NCBI GenBank assembly: GCA_001828445.1 | Contig: MHYJ01000042.1 | Span: 17,659-42,091 of the forward strand | Origin: Planctomycetes bacterium RBG_16_43_13 | Lineage (GTDB): Bacteria; Planctomycetota; MHYJ01 | Direction of reading: 5' to 3' | Length of the DNA: 24,433 bases | In this document: positions 1 to 7,777 of the stretch, one piece after another | Layout: each line of letters opens with the position of its first letter | How positions within the stretch are numbered: the stretch's first letter is position 1 | The notes under the pieces: generated by a model | Seen by the model: the letters and a program-made list of their open reading frames with translations, nothing else | What the model was told of the DNA's origin: nothing | The model's database searches: none | Made by a program: the position numbers and the translations under genes

Positions 1-572
1 TCACTATCATCGCTTTGATAGATAATATTCCTGAGTATCTTATGAATATCTATAACGCTTACCCTATCTCCTATCCAGTTATAATCCATCATTTTTAAGG
101 GGGAGGCCCATACCTTTTCGTTGTACGGAATCATGAAGTACTTTGCAATACCCTCTCCAAAATAGTGGCACATCCATTCTTCAAAGTTTCGATAAGAATT
201 CTCATGTCCCAAATTTTTCAGAAGTCCTGAAACACACTCCAGTACAATATCACCGGGGAGGAAATGGAAGTTATTTTGAAAAGGGTATCTAATAAAGGTA
301 TCCCTCAGCCATATCCAGCTCTCCCTTTCATGGAAGAGGCAATCATCACCCAGGAGCTCATTGACCAATTTATTGAAATATGCATTTTTTGAGAAGATAA
401 TATGCCCGCCTACATCCCAGGTAAAACCCTTCGTATCCTTAAAACTGGCTGACAGGCCCCCGATGAAATTATTTTTTTCATACAGGGCCCAGTTTTCATA
501 ACCGAGGTTCTGTAGTTGATAAGCAGCGCCAAGGCCGGTCGGACCGGCGCCCAGGATGACGACCTTCTTCAT
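1..572 (-). CDS. FAD/NAD(P)-binding amine-oxidoreductase-like protein (3' end outside the window)
   Basis: This is a partial gene with about 190 N-terminal codons visible and its end beyond base 1. The ATG at 572 follows the TGA of the methyltransferase gene by two bases, so the two are translationally coupled. The protein opens with a Rossmann dinucleotide-binding motif, VVILGAGPTGLGAA (residues 4-17), an acidic residue at the end of strand 2 (LYEK), and the GGL and DVGGH motifs of FAD-binding amine oxidases. The family includes protoporphyrinogen-oxidase-like and UDP-galactopyranose-mutase-like enzymes. Members recur in polysaccharide clusters, probably acting on a sugar or on a sugar-linked lipid, but the substrate cannot be read from this half. 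It is the last visible gene of the EPS operon. Confidence 0.8.
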   Translation of the reverse strand, partial: MKKVVILGAGPTGLGAAYQLQNLGYENWALYEKNNFIGGLSASFKDTKGFTWDVGGHIIFSKNAYFNKLVNELLGDDCLFHERESWIWLRDTFIRYPFQNNFHFLPGDIVLECVSGLLKNLGHENSYRNFEEWMCHYFGEGIAKYFMIPYNEKVWASPLKMMDYNWIGDRVSVIDIHKILRNIIYQSDDS

Positions 573-574
573 TC

Positions 575-1249
575 TCAATCTCCCTTCCGTGCTATCACCA
601 AAATTTCCTGGGCAAAGTCTACATCCAGGAATTTGGTAAAAACCCGATGCGTAGGGACAAGAATAGTGTCAAAGATAAAATTCTTTATGTATCCCCTGTC
701 CGGCATCATATGTATTCGATATACCTCAATAGCTCCTTTAAAACCAGACATTCTTAATAGCCCACATAGTTGTGGGTAAGGATACTGTTGGACATGGGTC
801 ATATCTGTCTTCCAAATGCAGTTAATATGGGCTGCATTTGGAGTTGAAATAATAATTCTTCCATTAGGCTTTAGTAATGATAAAGACGGCTTAAAGAGAC
901 TATATGCCTCCGCAAAACTGATATGTTCAATGAGATCAAACATTGTAATAATATCAAACTTCCCAATTACATCCACAATATTTTGAAAATCATGCCCATG
1001 CCTTGTCTCTGTATCGCAATCCTTATATGCCCCACGATATCCTGCCTTCCTTAGCTCACGTTCTAATCTTCTATTTCCAGAACCCACATCGAGCAACACC
1101 GTATCCTCTTTCGTTCCTTTAAGTATACGCTCTAGAACTTCCCTACAAGAACAGATAGACTCCATGTCCATCTTAACTTTTAACAATTGTGGCTTTATAA
1201 ACTCATCTGAAAATTCTCTAAGCCTCCAATAGAAATCTTTATCAATCAC
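575..1249 (-). CDS. Class I SAM-dependent methyltransferase
   Basis: The protein has 224 aa and starts at GTG 1249. This GTG overlaps the TGA of the upstream GT2 gene in a GTGA junction, typical of tight coupling. Motif I is VLLDVGSGNRRL (about residues 51-62). It is followed by an acidic motif near DCD, then FDIITMFDLIEHI (motif IV region) and LLKPNGRIIISTPN (post-motif), the usual order of Methyltransf_11/23-type enzymes. The family moves a methyl group from S-adenosylmethionine to a small molecule or sugar. Its place between glycosyltransferases suggests that it methylates an EPS sugar or end-caps the glycan. The acceptor is inferred and not visible. Confidence 0.85.
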   Translation of the reverse strand: MIDKDFYWRLREFSDEFIKPQLLKVKMDMESICSCREVLERILKGTKEDTVLLDVGSGNRRLERELRKAGYRGAYKDCDTETRHGHDFQNIVDVIGKFDIITMFDLIEHISFAEAYSLFKPSLSLLKPNGRIIISTPNAAHINCIWKTDMTHVQQYPYPQLCGLLRMSGFKGAIEVYRIHMMPDRGYIKNFIFDTILVPTHRVFTKFLDVDFAQEILVIARKGD

Positions 1250-2661
1250 TTTACAAGATATTCGCTATGGGCGAATTTACGTGTCCACCAAAATGGAAGA
1301 AGTATCGTACCTAAAAGTTCACCCACTACAGTGGATAACAGCATTTTCGTTATCTGAAGAACCATATTATTTCTTTCAATCTCATAGAATTGATCATCTT
1401 CATATCTCAGAATCCGTTTCATAATATCAATATCTGAAAAGGTCTTGTACGGCATAATCCCGAGATCATAACTATTTCTTCTTAATTTTAACAACTCCAA
1501 GAAATATAACCTCGTGGGGCCTTTATAGGGAATAAAGGTATTAATCCCCAAATCCGTCAGGCCGAATTTTCTATTCTCTTCGATTAAGAAATGAATTTCA
1601 GCATCTGGTAAGATGTTTCTGATCGCATTAACAACCTTCCTTGCATCAGATATTGAAGTAGAGGGATAAATCAAGATTTTCCTGGGATTAAGCTTTTTAA
1701 TGTCGATTATTTTCCCCATTGATTTCAATTCTGATTTTAATTCAGGTGCAGCTTTATCAAAATCTCCTGTTACACCTCCTAATTTTGCAAAAAAGAAGTC
1801 CTTAACTGCCATGCTGAATATTCTGTATGCGTACTCGTTATCATTAAGTTTATATATAAACATTGCACTGAATTCTCTTGCAAGTGTCTTTCGTATACAT
1901 CTCATTTTTTGAAAACCATTCGTATGCTTTTGAATCAAGTATAGCCAGTTTCTTGTTGAAAAGTAATTTCTTTTAGATATCTTACCCTTTGATTTTTCTT
2001 CAAAGTTCGGATGCCATATTTTTGAATCAGAGACTGCCACTACTTTAAACCCACCTTTTTTAAAAGATAAACACCAGTCTACGTCATCAAAACACCAGAA
2101 GTAATTTTCATCCATCAATCCTACTTTATTAATACTACTTGTCCGGACAAGCAACGAACAGGCTGCAACATGATCAACCTCATAGACACGATGATCGTCA
2201 GTGGTATCTTTCATGTTATGATTTATGAGGACTCTGCCTACTTTATTCCAGTCCATCTTCACACCAACTTCCCAGATGATGTCCGGATTTTCCATCTGGA
2301 GGATTTTAGAACCGGCAATCCCTATGCCACTATCTTTTTCCATCACCTCAACCAGTGATAGTAATGAATCTCTATCAACGATGACATCATTATCCAGGAG
2401 CCAGATATATGGATATTTTTTTTTGAGCGCATGGCGTATCCCTGTGTTAAATCCACCTGTACCACCAAGGTTTTTTTTGTTCATAATCACTTTTACTTCT
2501 GAAAATCTATTCTTTATAAACTCGACAGAACCATCACTGCTGGCATTATCTACCACAACGACATCAAAGTCTTTATAAGTAAGTTGCATTACTGACTCTA
2601 ATGTCTTGCTTACAATATCTTTCCCATTCCAGTTCACTATAATGATGCAGACTTTAGGCAT
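1246..2661 (-). CDS. GT2 family glycosyltransferase with extra C-terminal Rossmann-like domain
   Basis: The protein has 471 aa, against roughly 300 for a simple rhamnosyl-type GT2. Residues 1-260 are a classical GT-A domain: VCIIIVNWNGKDIV at the N-terminus, VVVDNASSDGS for nucleotide binding, and the DXD-type metal site LLDNDVIVD near residue 90. From about residue 325 a second domain begins, PRKILIYPSTSISDARKVVNAI followed by DAEIHFLIEE, resembling the N-terminal half of GT9 (heptosyltransferase-like) folds. The last 25 residues include a hydrophobic stretch (VVGELLGTILLPFWW). The gene starts 25 bp inside the preceding GT4 gene and overlaps the methyltransferase gene by 4 bp. It probably adds one EPS sugar from a nucleotide-sugar donor at the cytoplasmic membrane face. 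Confidence 0.88.
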   Translation of the reverse strand: MPKVCIIIVNWNGKDIVSKTLESVMQLTYKDFDVVVVDNASSDGSVEFIKNRFSEVKVIMNKKNLGGTGGFNTGIRHALKKKYPYIWLLDNDVIVDRDSLLSLVEVMEKDSGIGIAGSKILQMENPDIIWEVGVKMDWNKVGRVLINHNMKDTTDDHRVYEVDHVAACSLLVRTSSINKVGLMDENYFWCFDDVDWCLSFKKGGFKVVAVSDSKIWHPNFEEKSKGKISKRNYFSTRNWLYLIQKHTNGFQKMRCIRKTLAREFSAMFIYKLNDNEYAYRIFSMAVKDFFFAKLGGVTGDFDKAAPELKSELKSMGKIIDIKKLNPRKILIYPSTSISDARKVVNAIRNILPDAEIHFLIEENRKFGLTDLGINTFIPYKGPTRLYFLELLKLRRNSYDLGIMPYKTFSDIDIMKRILRYEDDQFYEIERNNMVLQITKMLLSTVVGELLGTILLPFWWTRKFAHSEYLVK

Positions 2662-3965
2662 TTTTTATTCTCATTGATCGTAAGAACTGATTGATATATA
2701 TTTTCTATCTTGCCGGCAATCAACTCCCATGAGTAATTAGAAAGCACCCTCTTCTTCCCCCACTTTCCCATACTCTTACACAGGTCTTTACTATCGAGCA
2801 ATTGTACTATCTTTTCAGCGATGGTCTCAGGCTCCAGTTCGACAGTAAACCCTCCCTTGCCATGACCGAGCAATTCAGCCAATGGGGGTGTATTGCCGGC
2901 AATAACCGGTTTTTCAAACATCCATGCCTCCAGAAAAACACCGCCCAATGCCTCGTAAAAAGATGGCATACAGAATACATCACAGGCAGCTAATGCACTG
3001 GTCTTCTCTTGTAAGTCAACCTTATCAATTTCTATAATTCGTTTGTCATTGTATTTCTTGAAGATTGTGGGGGCTTTTCCTTCCTTGGGACCTACAAAGC
3101 AGAAATAGGTCTGGGGATGAGTCTTCCAGACATGTCCGGCTGCCCTTAATAATTCTTCGATTCCCTTGGACTCATGTTTTCTACCGAGGAACAAAACCAT
3201 ACGACTATTGCCGATTCCATATCTATTGCGGAACTCGTCCTGGTTATAATCATCAGAAAGTACAGGGCCTACACCCACTTCATGAATCTTGTTATGATCA
3301 ATCCCTTTTCCAGATAAGAATTCCTTCTCAAAGGCAGTCATGGCAATTAAAGCATCTGCCTCTTTGCATACATTTAACCAATATTTATCGTGATACCCCA
3401 TCGGGGATAGGTGAAGTCTTAAATTATGCATGTCTTGTGAGCGTATACCTGATTTTCCATGCCTTTCTTCAGCAATCAATTTTTCATTCAATCCTTGATG
3501 GATCTGAAGCAGAGGGGTAAATACAAATGGAACTCCAAGTTTTCTGGCACATTTCAATGACGTATATCCATAATACGAAGCCCCGTTATGAACACAGTGA
3601 ATAAGATCTGAATTGTTTATTAATCTGAAAATCTTTCGCTGAAAGGTATGGCTTATAACCTCTGTTGAAACCCCTTCCATCTTCCGGTAACCCCTGACAA
3701 ATGGATATAGAAATTTTCTTTCTAAAAACCCAAGATGCAGAGGAATTACCTCAGCTTTGTTATCAAGGTATTCTTTCCCCCTGGGCACGGAACTGACAAG
3801 GGTTCCATACCATAGGCCATTCTTAGGTTTATCCTCCTGTCTGATAATCCGTGTGATGACTCGGACATCATTCCAGTCTGACAGCCTCTTCACCAGCTCA
3901 TGGGTGTGGATTTCGCATCCGCCGATCGCAGGCCAGTAGACGGGGAGGATAAAGGTGATTTTCAT
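2637..3965 (-). CDS. GT4 family glycosyltransferase
   Basis: The protein has 442 aa and a GT-B fold. The N-terminus MKITFILPVYWPAIGGCEIHTHEL carries the glycine-rich loop typical of GT4 retaining transferases. The C-terminal donor domain holds MVLFLGRKHESKGIEELL and the E-x7-E signature in EALGGVFLE, followed by KPVIAGNTPPLAELL. An AAGG-type Shine-Dalgarno sits six bases before the ATG. The gene lies seven bases after the neighbouring GT4 gene, and its 3' end overlaps the GT2 gene. It is expected to transfer a sugar from a nucleotide donor to the growing lipid-linked EPS repeat unit in the cytoplasm. Sugar specificity cannot be told from sequence. Confidence 0.9.
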   Translation of the reverse strand: MKITFILPVYWPAIGGCEIHTHELVKRLSDWNDVRVITRIIRQEDKPKNGLWYGTLVSSVPRGKEYLDNKAEVIPLHLGFLERKFLYPFVRGYRKMEGVSTEVISHTFQRKIFRLINNSDLIHCVHNGASYYGYTSLKCARKLGVPFVFTPLLQIHQGLNEKLIAEERHGKSGIRSQDMHNLRLHLSPMGYHDKYWLNVCKEADALIAMTAFEKEFLSGKGIDHNKIHEVGVGPVLSDDYNQDEFRNRYGIGNSRMVLFLGRKHESKGIEELLRAAGHVWKTHPQTYFCFVGPKEGKAPTIFKKYNDKRIIEIDKVDLQEKTSALAACDVFCMPSFYEALGGVFLEAWMFEKPVIAGNTPPLAELLGHGKGGFTVELEPETIAEKIVQLLDSKDLCKSMGKWGKKRVLSNYSWELIAGKIENIYQSVLTINENKKCLKSASL

Positions 3966-3972
3966 TTTATCC

Positions 3973-5202
3973 TTATGCTACTTTCCTTCTTCGGTTCTCT
4001 ATTACGTCCTGATATATGTTGATCAGATTTTCCATGTGTTTTTTTTGTCTAAATTTTTTTTCGACCATATCTCTGCCTCTTATGCCAAAGGTCCTGGCCA
4101 ATGGGGCGTTCCCAAGGAGTTGATCCATCCGTCTTGCCAGTTCCTTTACATTTCCTCTCTCGACCAAAAACCCCGTCTCTTCCTGCATCAGCCATTCCCT
4201 TACCCCGCCAACATCAAAGGCCACTACCGGTTTGCCAAAGGCCATTGCCTCGACCCCTACAAAGCCGAAGGACTCAGGATACATTGAGGTCATGACTACA
4301 AAGGTGCTATTTTGATAATAAGTGTCCAGATCTCCGGGCAACACGCTTCCCACAAAATCTATCCTGTCTTCCAATTTCGAGTCTGATACCTGCTTTTTCA
4401 CTTCATCCAGATGTTCTCCACCCCCCACTACAGTTAATCTCCATCCCTTTTCCTTCATGAGCATTAAAGACTGAATCAATTGTGTAAAGCCCTTTTGTCT
4501 GATTGCCAGGGGGTGGTTGAAGCGCCCTACCCACAGGATCATCTTTTCACCGGAAGGTCTACTGGATGAGAAAGAAGAATTGGACCTTTCCGTATACAAT
4601 GGATTAACAACAACCTTTTCCCTCGAAAAGCCATTCCTTAATAGCTCATCATACATATACCGGCTGCTCACAATAATTTTATCCAGGCGCCTTGTCATCC
4701 TCAGTTCCCATATCTTTATGAGATTGCTCCTTAAGTCCAGGTTGATACCATCCTCATTATTGCGGGAACAACATCTTTTGATAAAGCAAAGGGCACCCAT
4801 GGGCAGCTGACAAATCTCATCTGTCGGCAAAACCTTTTTCCCATTGTTCAAACAGAATAACCTGGTATCATGACAGAATTTTACAACAGGCTTGAGCTTG
4901 TATAGCAAATTTATGATCAAAGGACTCAGGAAATAACGGACATTATGCAGATGGATTACATCCGGATTCTCATGTTCGACTACACTCTTAATGTCAGTTT
5001 TCATTCTAAGACCGCTTCGAAGACCTGATGAGACTTGAAGTTGATATACTTTCTTATGGGGAATACCCTGAGGTTTGTTATTCTGAGAGGTGATAATGAC
5101 GATCTCATGTCCCAGTTCCTCCAGTGCTATACAGGTTTCCCGCAGATATTTCTCGGCGCCTCCCAGGTTGACGTAATTATCGTTGATGTGAAGTATCTTC
5201 AC
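3973..5202 (-). CDS. GT4 family glycosyltransferase
   Basis: The protein has 409 aa. I chose GTG 5202 as the start because the conserved N-terminus VKILHINDNYVNLGGAEKYL begins there and the GTG overlaps the TGA of the carbamoyltransferase gene (GTGA). An in-frame ATG at 5262 would add 20 residues of no family character. The acceptor domain is followed by MILWVGRFNH, the donor-binding region LTVVGGGEHL, and the E-x7-E motif ESFGFVGVE with AFGKPVVAFDVGG. A Cys-rich patch (LFCLNNG...CQLP...CFIKRCCSRN) around residues 125-165 is typical of a GT4 subgroup found in capsule and EPS loci. The role is sugar addition to the EPS repeat. Confidence 0.9.
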   Translation of the reverse strand: MKILHINDNYVNLGGAEKYLRETCIALEELGHEIVIITSQNNKPQGIPHKKVYQLQVSSGLRSGLRMKTDIKSVVEHENPDVIHLHNVRYFLSPLIINLLYKLKPVVKFCHDTRLFCLNNGKKVLPTDEICQLPMGALCFIKRCCSRNNEDGINLDLRSNLIKIWELRMTRRLDKIIVSSRYMYDELLRNGFSREKVVVNPLYTERSNSSFSSSRPSGEKMILWVGRFNHPLAIRQKGFTQLIQSLMLMKEKGWRLTVVGGGEHLDEVKKQVSDSKLEDRIDFVGSVLPGDLDTYYQNSTFVVMTSMYPESFGFVGVEAMAFGKPVVAFDVGGVREWLMQEETGFLVERGNVKELARRMDQLLGNAPLARTFGIRGRDMVEKKFRQKKHMENLINIYQDVIENRRRKVA

Positions 5203-6905
5203 CTGCGGGAAACAAGAAGGTTGTTCAAAACCAGGTAATCCACATCCGTCCTCATAAAACATTTAATTGCATCCTCTGGGGAGCAGACGATCGGCTCCTG
5301 AACGTTGAATGAGGTATTCAGGAGTACCGGTACACCCGTTATCGTCTCAAACTCTTTGATCAGATTCCAGTATAGCGGATTTGCCTCCTTATTAACGGTC
5401 TGAGGCCTTGCTGTACCGTCCACATGAACAACAGCAGGTATTTCGTCTTTCTTATCATGTCTTACATTGAAGGCGTAGAGCATGAAGGGTGACGGGACCC
5501 CATTATAGAAATATTTATGACTCCTCTCCTCAAGGAGGGAGGGGGCAAAGGGCCTGAATGCCTCCCGTTGCTTCACCTTGAGGTTGATGACATCTTTGAT
5601 GTCCTTTCTTCTGGGGTCGGCAAGGAGACTTCTATTCCCAAGGGCCCTCGGTCCCCACTCCATCCGGCCCTGAAACCAGCAGACTAATTTACCGTCAGAG
5701 ATCTCTCTTGCCACCCTCGCACATAATTCTTTCTCAGACAGCTCCTTATAAGACAGGCCGTACGAGTTTAGCGTCTCTTCGCACTGCCTGTTTGAATATC
5801 CGGGGCCCAAATAGGCATTATTCATCATGTATTCCCTGGGTTTGTCGCTATGAGAATGATAAAGGTACAATGCCGCGCCAAGGGACGCACCTGCGTCTCC
5901 TGCCGCCGGCTGAATAAACAGGTTTTGGAAACCTGTACTCTCAAATATCTTCCCATTGGCAACACAGTTAAATGCCACCCCTCCTGCCATGCAGAGGTTG
6001 TCTGTATTATTAGCGCCTTTATGCAGGTAGTTCAAAGAATGAAAGATGGCCTCTTCTACCAGTTTTTGTGCGCTCGATGCGATATCCTGGTGAATGGATG
6101 TGACCTCGTCCCCCTGTCGTCTTGGTTCACCCAGGACATCTATGGTAGACGGCAGAAAGATACCCTGCCGGGCAAGATGATAATCAATGAAGTGTGGATT
6201 CAGGTGGAACTCCCCATCCCTTTTTAAAGTCAAGACCTCTCTGCGGAAGTAATCATCAAATGCAGGCTTTCCGTAAGAGGCGAGACCCATCACCTTATAC
6301 TCATCCGCCTGAGGCTTGAAGCCAAGAAAGGAGGTAATAGCTGCATAAAACTGCCCCAGTGAATGTGGGAGTTTTATAGCCTTTATTCTTGTCAGTTTAG
6401 TCCCCTCCCCTTTCCAGAAGACGGTAGTATCCTCTTCTCCTGCCCCATCTACCGTAAGTATGGAGGCATTGTCAAATGGAGACACAAAGAAGGCGCTGGC
6501 AGCGTGGCAGAGGTGGTGGTCTATATACCTTACCCTGAACTTCCCATTTCCAAAGTGTCTTTCTATCAACCTCCTCATTGTAAAGAGTTCGAGCCATTCT
6601 TTTTTCATCTGTCCCATACCACGACTCGTCTTGGCCATGAACACCTTCCCGGAAAATAGCAGTGGTTTGACCGCCTGGAGGATACGCGTCCTTAACACCC
6701 AGGGCCTCCATGATACGGCAACGAGATCCACGTCACGGATGGTTATACCGGCTTCAGAAAGGCAATAATTTATGGCATGATAGGGAAATCCCACCATATG
6801 CTTCTTCCTCGTAAACCGCTCTTCTTCTGCTGCTGCGATGATCTTACCATCACAGGTCAGGGCCGCCGAGGCGTCATGCATGTTGTTAATTCCAAGGATG
6901 TACAT
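5199..6905 (-). CDS. Carbamoyltransferase, NodU/CmcH family
   Basis: The protein has 568 aa, full length for the family (TobZ and NodU are about 560-600). The N-terminal ASKHA/Kae1-like domain opens with MYILGINNMHDASAAL and contains EEERFTRKKH, the metal-ligand motif DHHLCHAASAF, LTVDGAGEEDT and the MAGGVAFNCVANGK loop. The C-terminal YrdC-like part carries CWFQGRMEWGPRALGNRS, REAFRPFAPS and PVLLNTSFNVQEP. The family makes carbamoyl-adenylate from carbamoyl phosphate and ATP and passes the carbamoyl group to a hydroxyl. In this operon the likely acceptor is a sugar hydroxyl of the EPS, decorating the polymer. It sits between the export lipoprotein and the GT4 genes, 31 bases after the former. 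Confidence 0.93.
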   Translation of the reverse strand: MYILGINNMHDASAALTCDGKIIAAAEEERFTRKKHMVGFPYHAINYCLSEAGITIRDVDLVAVSWRPWVLRTRILQAVKPLLFSGKVFMAKTSRGMGQMKKEWLELFTMRRLIERHFGNGKFRVRYIDHHLCHAASAFFVSPFDNASILTVDGAGEEDTTVFWKGEGTKLTRIKAIKLPHSLGQFYAAITSFLGFKPQADEYKVMGLASYGKPAFDDYFRREVLTLKRDGEFHLNPHFIDYHLARQGIFLPSTIDVLGEPRRQGDEVTSIHQDIASSAQKLVEEAIFHSLNYLHKGANNTDNLCMAGGVAFNCVANGKIFESTGFQNLFIQPAAGDAGASLGAALYLYHSHSDKPREYMMNNAYLGPGYSNRQCEETLNSYGLSYKELSEKELCARVAREISDGKLVCWFQGRMEWGPRALGNRSLLADPRRKDIKDVINLKVKQREAFRPFAPSLLEERSHKYFYNGVPSPFMLYAFNVRHDKKDEIPAVVHVDGTARPQTVNKEANPLYWNLIKEFETITGVPVLLNTSFNVQEPIVCSPEDAIKCFMRTDVDYLVLNNLLVSRR

Positions 6906-6936
6906 CAGCTATTCTCTTGTTCTGTAAAAAGTGATA

Positions 6937-7764
6937 TTAAGGAGGGGTAATGACTAACGGAGGTGGTCCGTTCTCCTGACTTTCTCCCTTGATGGCATCT
7001 TCCACACGGGGGTATAGAACGATTCCCTGCTCCAACAAGACAACCGGTCTTATGATGCTTTCAAGGTGTTTGAAAAACCGGTCCACATTGGATACATAAG
7101 TGGGCGGGACATACAGGATATCCCCCCTTTGAAGATACAAGTTCTGGGTAAGATCACCTCTTTTAAGGGTGCTTTTCACATCAAAAGTCTGAAGCTCAGG
7201 GGCTGCCATATCACCACGGATCAACAATACCTTGTCTGATTTGGCATCTTTCGTAAATCCTCCTGCTTTTGATAATGCCTCTATGAGAGCCATCTGTCCT
7301 TCAATGAAAAAAACCCCCGGTCTGTTCACCTCCCCCAGGACAAATATCTTCTGACTTCGTATCACTACCGGATCAACGCTGACCTGGGGATCTACTATAT
7401 ACTCTGACAGGCCATCAGTGATGATCTTTCGTATTTGACCAGGGCTCATATTGACTACATCAATCTCGCCAACCAGGGGGAAGAATATCAGTCCATCCGG
7501 CGGGATTAGGATACGTCTGTTTAACTCTTCATTACGGTAGACGGAGATTGAGAGCTCATCCCCGGGGACTATAATGAAACGTGGCTTAGTTATCGGGATT
7601 TCCGCATCTTCTGTTCCTTGTAAACCTTCCGAAGGTCCACCTGGAATCTCATGGATATTTTCTGTCTTCTGGGCATTCTTTACGGTTGCCGCACAGCCAC
7701 TCACACAGATTAATAAGAAGATGATGAAAAGGTTTTTTAAAAGCCTGAATCTATAAACTGTCAT
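6937..7764 (-). CDS. Polysaccharide export lipoprotein, Wza-like (Poly_export plus SLBB)
   Basis: The protein has 275 aa from ATG 7764. An in-frame TTG at 7773 would add three residues, but the ATG has GAGAT upstream. A lipoprotein signal (hydrophobic LLKNLFIIFLLIC, then lipobox VSG-Cys24) places it at the outer membrane. The Poly_export domain begins at FIIVPGDELSISVYRNEEL and contains DGLIFFPLVGEI and DPQVSVDP. An SLBB domain follows with KIFVLGEVNRPGVF, ALSKAGGFTKDA and QRGDILYVPP. The C-terminal stretch after VDRFFKHLESIIRP could form the amphipathic helix that makes the outer-membrane pore in Wza. It exports EPS through the outer membrane. It lies 13 bases after the sugar transferase gene. 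Confidence 0.9.
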   Translation of the reverse strand: MTVYRFRLLKNLFIIFLLICVSGCAATVKNAQKTENIHEIPGGPSEGLQGTEDAEIPITKPRFIIVPGDELSISVYRNEELNRRILIPPDGLIFFPLVGEIDVVNMSPGQIRKIITDGLSEYIVDPQVSVDPVVIRSQKIFVLGEVNRPGVFFIEGQMALIEALSKAGGFTKDAKSDKVLLIRGDMAAPELQTFDVKSTLKRGDLTQNLYLQRGDILYVPPTYVSNVDRFFKHLESIIRPVVLLEQGIVLYPRVEDAIKGESQENGPPPLVITPP

Positions 7765-7777
7765 ATATCTCAATTAT

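Noticed and set aside
3973..5262. GT4 gene starting at ATG 5262
   Set aside because: The extra 20 residues lie within the carbamoyltransferase gene and do not fit the family N-terminus, while GTG 5202 gives the usual start and a GTGA overlap.
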